Shown: piece by piece, positions 60,711 to 64,000 of the stretch
How the letters are laid out: every line of letters starts with the position of its first letter
How positions within the stretch are numbered: position 1 is the first letter of the stretch
Assembly: GCA_003576705.1 (NCBI GenBank)
Contig: QOZS01000004.1
Coordinates: forward strand, 1-64,000
Source: Desertibaculum subflavum
GTDB taxonomy: Bacteria > Pseudomonadota > Alphaproteobacteria > Ferrovibrionales > Ferrovibrionaceae
Direction of reading: 5' to 3'
Length of the DNA stretch: 64,000 nt
The notes under the pieces: model-generated
Told to the model about the DNA's origin: nothing
Seen by the model: only the letters and a program-made list of their open reading frames with translations
Database searches by the model: none
Position numbers and translations under genes: made by a program

Positions 60711-60899
60711 ATGGAGAGCTTCCGGACCTTCCTGCAGATGGGCGGCTATGCAGCCTATGTCTGGCCGGCCTATGGCATCGCCGCCGCGGTGCTGGCCGGG
60801 CTCGCCATCGCCTCCTATCGCGGCATGCGCCAGGCCGAGCGCCAGGCGGAGCGCGAGCGGCCCGCGCGGCCGCGGCGCGGTGGCGAGGAGCGGCCATGA
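60711..60899 (+). CDS. ccmD: Haem exporter subunit CcmD
   Basis: A 62-residue single-TM protein: [22 protein letters not shown] (about residues 13-34), then a basic tail rich in Arg and Glu. This size and the [12 protein letters not shown] start are characteristic of CcmD. Its stop overlaps ccmE by 4 bases (ATGA). Confidence 0.9.
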   Translation: MESFRTFLQMGGYAAYVWPAYGIAAAVLAGLAIASYRGMRQAERQAERERPARPRRGGEERP

Positions 60900-61342
60900 C
60901 CCGGAAGCGGCGGCGGCTCTATATGCTGGGGGCGGGCGTCGCCGTGCTGGCGGTGGCGACCACTTTGGTCCTGCTCGCGTTCCGGGAGAACCTGGTCTTC
61001 TTCTACAGCCCGACCGACATCGTCGAGAAAGGCGTTGCCCCGAACCAGCGCATCCGCATCGGCGGGCTGGTCGAGGCGGACAGCGTGAAGCGCGACGGGC
61101 TGACGACCGAGTTCCGCGTCACCGACACCGCCAACACCCTGCGTGTGGTCTATACCGGCCTGCTGCCCGACCTGTTCCGCGAAGGCCAGGGCGTGGTGGC
61201 GCATGGCAAGCTGGATTCCGGCGGCCAGTTCGTCGCCGACGAGATCCTGGCCAAGCATGACGAGAACTACATGCCGCCCGAGGTGGCCAGCGCCTTGAAG
61301 AAGCAGGACCACTGGAAACCAGGCGAGGGTCAGAAACAGTGA
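60896..61342 (+). CDS. ccmE: Haem chaperone CcmE
   Basis: A 148-residue periplasmic haem chaperone with an N-terminal TM anchor (about 9-28) and a beta-barrel. The conserved His of [10 protein letters not shown] (about residue 122) binds haem covalently. The stop overlaps the ccmF start by 4 bases. Confidence 0.96.
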   Translation: MTRKRRRLYMLGAGVAVLAVATTLVLLAFRENLVFFYSPTDIVEKGVAPNQRIRIGGLVEADSVKRDGLTTEFRVTDTANTLRVVYTGLLPDLFREGQGVVAHGKLDSGGQFVADEILAKHDENYMPPEVASALKKQDHWKPGEGQKQ

Positions 61343-63321
61343 CCGCCGAGCTCGGCCATTTCGCCCTCGTGCTGGCGCTGGCGGTGGCGCTGGTGCAATC
61401 GACGCTGCCGCTGGTCGGCGCCTGGACCGGCAATGTCGCCTGGATGGCACTGGGGCGCACGGCGGCGCTGGCGCAGGCGGCGCTCGCTCTGATCGCCTTC
61501 GCCATGCTGACCGTCGCCTTCGTCGGCTCCGACTTCTCGGTCGTCAACGTGGCGCAGAACTCGCACTCCCTGAAGCCGATGCTCTACAAGGTCGCCGGCG
61601 TCTGGGGCAATCACGAGGGCTCGCTCTTGCTCTGGGTGACCATCCTGGCGCTGTTCGGCGCCGCCGTCGCCGTGTTCGGCGGCAACCTGCCGATGAGCCT
61701 GCGCGCCCGCATCCTGTCGGTGCAGGGCATGATCGGCATCGGCTTCCTGCTGTTCATCCTGCTCACCTCGAACCCGTTCCTGCGCCTCGATCCGGCGCCG
61801 GTCGACGGCAACGGGCTGAACCCGCTGCTGCAGGATCCCGGCCTCGCCTTCCATCCGCCGCTGCTCTATCTCGGCTATGTCGGCCTCTCGGTGGCGTTCT
61901 CGTTTGCCGTCGCCGCGCTGATCGAGGGCCGGGTCGACCCGGCCTGGGCCCGCTGGGTGCGCCCCTGGACCCTGGTCGCCTGGTGCTTCCTGACGCTCGG
62001 CATCGCCCTTGGCTCGTACTGGGCCTATTACGAGCTCGGCTGGGGCGGCTGGTGGTTCTGGGACCCGGTCGAGAACGCCTCCTTCATGCCGTGGCTGGCC
62101 GCCACCGCGCTCTTGCATTCGGCGATCGTCGCCGAGAAGCGCGACGCGCTGAAGAGCTGGACCATCCTGCTCGCCATCATCGCCTTCTCGCTGTCGCTGC
62201 TCGGCACCTTCCTGGTGCGCTCCGGCGTGCTCACCTCGGTGCACGCCTTCGCCACCGACCCGGCGCGCGGCGTGTTCATTCTGATCTTCCTCTGCCTGGT
62301 GGTCGGCGGCTCGCTGGCGCTGTACTCCTTCCGCGCCGGCGAGCTGAAGGCGGGCGGCCTGTTCGCGCCGATGAGCCGCGAAGGCGCGCTGGTGCTGAAC
62401 AACCTCTTGCTCGCCACGGCGACGGGGAGCGTGCTGCTCGGCACGCTCTATCCGCTGTTCCTCGACGCGATCACGGCTGAGAAGGTCTCGGTCGGCCCGC
62501 CCTTCTTCAACGCGGTGTTCGTGCCCCTGATGACGCCGCTGGTGGTCGCCATGGCGGTCGGGCCGCTGCTGGCCTGGAAGCGCGGCGATCTGGCCGGCGC
62601 GCTACAGCGGCTGAAATTCGCCTTCGCGGCGGCGGCGATCGCCGTGCTGGCCGGCTGGTGGTGGCTTGCGGACGGGCCGGTGCTGGCCTTGCTCGGGCTC
62701 GGCCTGTTCGCCTGGGTGACGGTCGGCGTGATCGTCGAATGGGCGGAGCGCGTGGGCCTCGGCCGCGTCGCGCTGCGCGACAGCCTGAACCGCGCGCTGA
62801 ACCTGCCGCGCGCCGCCTATGGCATGAGCCTCGCCCATCTTGGCATCGCCCTGACGGTGCTCGGCATCACCGCCTCCTCCGCCTGGCAGCGCGAGGTGCT
62901 GACCATCCTGAAGCCGGGCGACAAGGTGGATGTCGGCAGCTACACGCTCACCTTCGAGGGCGCGCGCCAGATGCGCGGGCCGAACTACACCGCGCTGCAG
63001 GGCAGCTTCGCCGTCGCGAAAGGCGGCCAGCATCTCTATGTGCTGCAGCCGGAGACGCGCCGCTTCCCGCAGCCGCCGATGGACACGACCGAGGCGGCGA
63101 TCGAAAGCACGCTCGCCGGCGATCTCTATGTCGTGATCGGCGAGCCGGACGGCAAGGGCGGCTATGCCGCGCGGCTCTACTGGAAGCCGCTCGTCATCTG
63201 GATCTGGCTCGGTGCCGTGGCGATGGCGGCGGGCGGCGTGGTCAGCCTGACCGATCGCCGCCACCGCGTCGGCGCACCGTCGCGCCAGCGCGCCCAGGCC
63301 GCGGCGGCGCCGGCGGAGTGA
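61339..63321 (+). CDS. ccmF: Cytochrome c haem lyase subunit CcmF
   Basis: A 660-residue membrane protein with about fifteen TM segments that transfers haem from CcmE to apocytochromes. The WWD motif [18 protein letters not shown] lies at about residues 235-252, and His-bearing loops such as [12 protein letters not shown] flank it. GTG 61339 overlaps the ccmE stop. ccmG follows 2 bases later. Confidence 0.96.
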   Translation: MTAELGHFALVLALAVALVQSTLPLVGAWTGNVAWMALGRTAALAQAALALIAFAMLTVAFVGSDFSVVNVAQNSHSLKPMLYKVAGVWGNHEGSLLLWVTILALFGAAVAVFGGNLPMSLRARILSVQGMIGIGFLLFILLTSNPFLRLDPAPVDGNGLNPLLQDPGLAFHPPLLYLGYVGLSVAFSFAVAALIEGRVDPAWARWVRPWTLVAWCFLTLGIALGSYWAYYELGWGGWWFWDPVENASFMPWLAATALLHSAIVAEKRDALKSWTILLAIIAFSLSLLGTFLVRSGVLTSVHAFATDPARGVFILIFLCLVVGGSLALYSFRAGELKAGGLFAPMSREGALVLNNLLLATATGSVLLGTLYPLFLDAITAEKVSVGPPFFNAVFVPLMTPLVVAMAVGPLLAWKRGDLAGALQRLKFAFAAAAIAVLAGWWWLADGPVLALLGLGLFAWVTVGVIVEWAERVGLGRVALRDSLNRALNLPRAAYGMSLAHLGIALTVLGITASSAWQREVLTILKPGDKVDVGSYTLTFEGARQMRGPNYTALQGSFAVAKGGQHLYVLQPETRRFPQPPMDTTEAAIESTLAGDLYVVIGEPDGKGGYAARLYWKPLVIWIWLGAVAMAAGGVVSLTDRRHRVGAPSRQRAQAAAAPAE

Positions 63322-63323
63322 GC

Positions 63324-63878
63324 ATGCGCCTCAAGGTCCTGCTGCCGCTGCTGGTCTTCGCGTTGATCGCCGGCGCGCTCTATGCCGGACTGAGCCTGCG
63401 CCCGCGCGATATCCCTTCGGCGCTGATCGGCAAGCCGGTGCCGGCCTTCGAGCTGCCGCCGGTCCAGGGGCGGAATGCGGGCCTTTCGACGGCCGATCTG
63501 ACGAAGGGCGAGCCGTCGCTGGTCAATGTCTTCGCCTCCTGGTGCGCACCATGCCGGATCGAGCATCCGGTCTGGGTCGAGCTTGCGAAGACGAAGGAAG
63601 TGCCAATTCATGGCCTGAACTGGAAGGACCAGCCGCAGGCGGCGTCGCGCTGGCTGGAGACCTTCGGCGATCCCTATACGCGCACCGGCGCCGACATCTC
63701 CGGGCGCGTCGCCATCGACTGGGGCGTCTACGGCGCGCCGGAAACTTTCGTGGTCGCGGGCGACGGCACCATCATGTGCAAGTACATCTCGGTCGTCACG
63801 CGCGAGATGCTGGATGAGAAGATCCTGCCCATGCTGCGCGACCTGAAGCGCACCGGAAAGACGAGCCGGTCATGCTGA
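63324..63878 (+). CDS. ccmG: Thiol:disulfide oxidoreductase CcmG/DsbE
   Basis: A 184-residue membrane-anchored thioredoxin-fold protein that keeps the haem-binding Cys of apocytochromes reduced. It has an N-terminal TM segment (about 5-22), the active site ASWCAPCRIEH and GVYGAPETFVVAGDG with the cis-Pro region. It follows ccmF directly; a ccmH gene may come after the window. Confidence 0.95.
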   Translation: MRLKVLLPLLVFALIAGALYAGLSLRPRDIPSALIGKPVPAFELPPVQGRNAGLSTADLTKGEPSLVNVFASWCAPCRIEHPVWVELAKTKEVPIHGLNWKDQPQAASRWLETFGDPYTRTGADISGRVAIDWGVYGAPETFVVAGDGTIMCKYISVVTREMLDEKILPMLRDLKRTGKTSRSC

Positions 63879-63893
63879 GGCGGTTGTTTTCCT

Positions 63894-64000
63894 CTCCTCC
63901 CCCGTCGCCAGACGGGGGAGGCCGGGAGGGGGTTTGCCGCCGACGCCGGCGCGGGCGGCCTAACCCCCACCCAGCCCTCCCCCGTCCTTCGGCCGGGGGA
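63894..64000. repeat. GC-rich intergenic repeat, copy 2 (cut by window end)
   Basis: CTCCTCCCCCGTC...GACGGGGGAGGCCGGGAGGGGG followed by CCCCCACCC...CCTCCCCCGTCCTTCGGCCGGGGGA. It matches the element at 55992-56109, best in the right half. It lies 16 bases after ccmG, so the two copies border the ccm region. The real end is beyond the window. Confidence 0.75.

Overview
The window looks like a chromosomal segment of a very GC-rich alphaproteobacterium, probably Rhodospirillales or a close relative. The evidence is gene content and order: ftsE-ftsX opposite an MJ0042 zinc-ribbon protein, maf-aroE-coaE-dnaQ-secB followed by Tim44-like/mltA, and trxB next to a VtlR/LsrB-type LysR regulator with an AbcR-like small RNA. 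System I cytochrome c maturation genes and intergenic palindromes typical of alphaproteobacteria point the same way. Coding density is high and many starts overlap the previous stop (ATGA, GTGA, TGATG). No tRNA, rRNA, CRISPR array, transposase or prophage was seen.

Layout. 1-5.9 kb: end of a D-Ala-D-Ala-ligase-like gene with a C39-like peptidase, then a leftward block (ftsE, ftsX, HAD phosphatase, YdcF protein, acyltransferase). 5.9-12.7 kb: DUF35/thiolase pair, PhnZ-like HD protein, class III aminotransferase, DUF2333 protein, threonylcarbamoyl-AMP synthase. 12.8-19.3 kb is the most accessory part: an acyl-CoA dehydrogenase, a REP pair that forms the end of a gene, two tandem winged-helix paralogues, an AT-rich operator, a Tse2-like toxin candidate with a possible antitoxin, a 57-residue membrane protein, and a cupredoxin/cytochrome P460 pair. 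19.4-25.6 kb: OmpA-type lipoprotein, hisE, HIT protein, a membrane/ferredoxin/adenylate-cyclase fusion, adenosine kinase, a DJ-1/PfpI remnant and an OxyR-like regulator.

25.6-36 kb: small housekeeping genes, Ca2+/cation antiporter, amidase, EI24 protein, bactofilin, then maf-aroE-coaE-dnaQ-secB-tim44-mltA. 36-44.8 kb: a periplasmic amidohydrolase/YtkA-like/dihaem-peroxidase operon, N-formylglutamate amidohydrolase, a MarR-thiolase-thioesterase unit with a clear operator, and a ferric-iron uptake pair with a Fur-like box. 44.9-49.5 kb: a Gld-type ABC exporter operon. 50.5-53.6 kb: a TRAP transporter with a strong terminator. 53.7-55.9 kb: AbcR-like sRNA, VtlR/LsrB regulator, trxB. 56-64 kb: ccmABC and ccmDEFG, separated by two leftward genes and bordered on both sides by copies of the same repeat.

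The parts most worth a second look are the toxin/winged-helix/operator locus at 14.6-17.0 kb, the sRNA-VtlR-trxB locus, the membrane-ferredoxin-cyclase fusion, and the PhnZ-like protein with an altered substrate pocket. I saw no single clearly new multi-gene system. All homology statements come from reading sequence and remembered family features; no database search was run.
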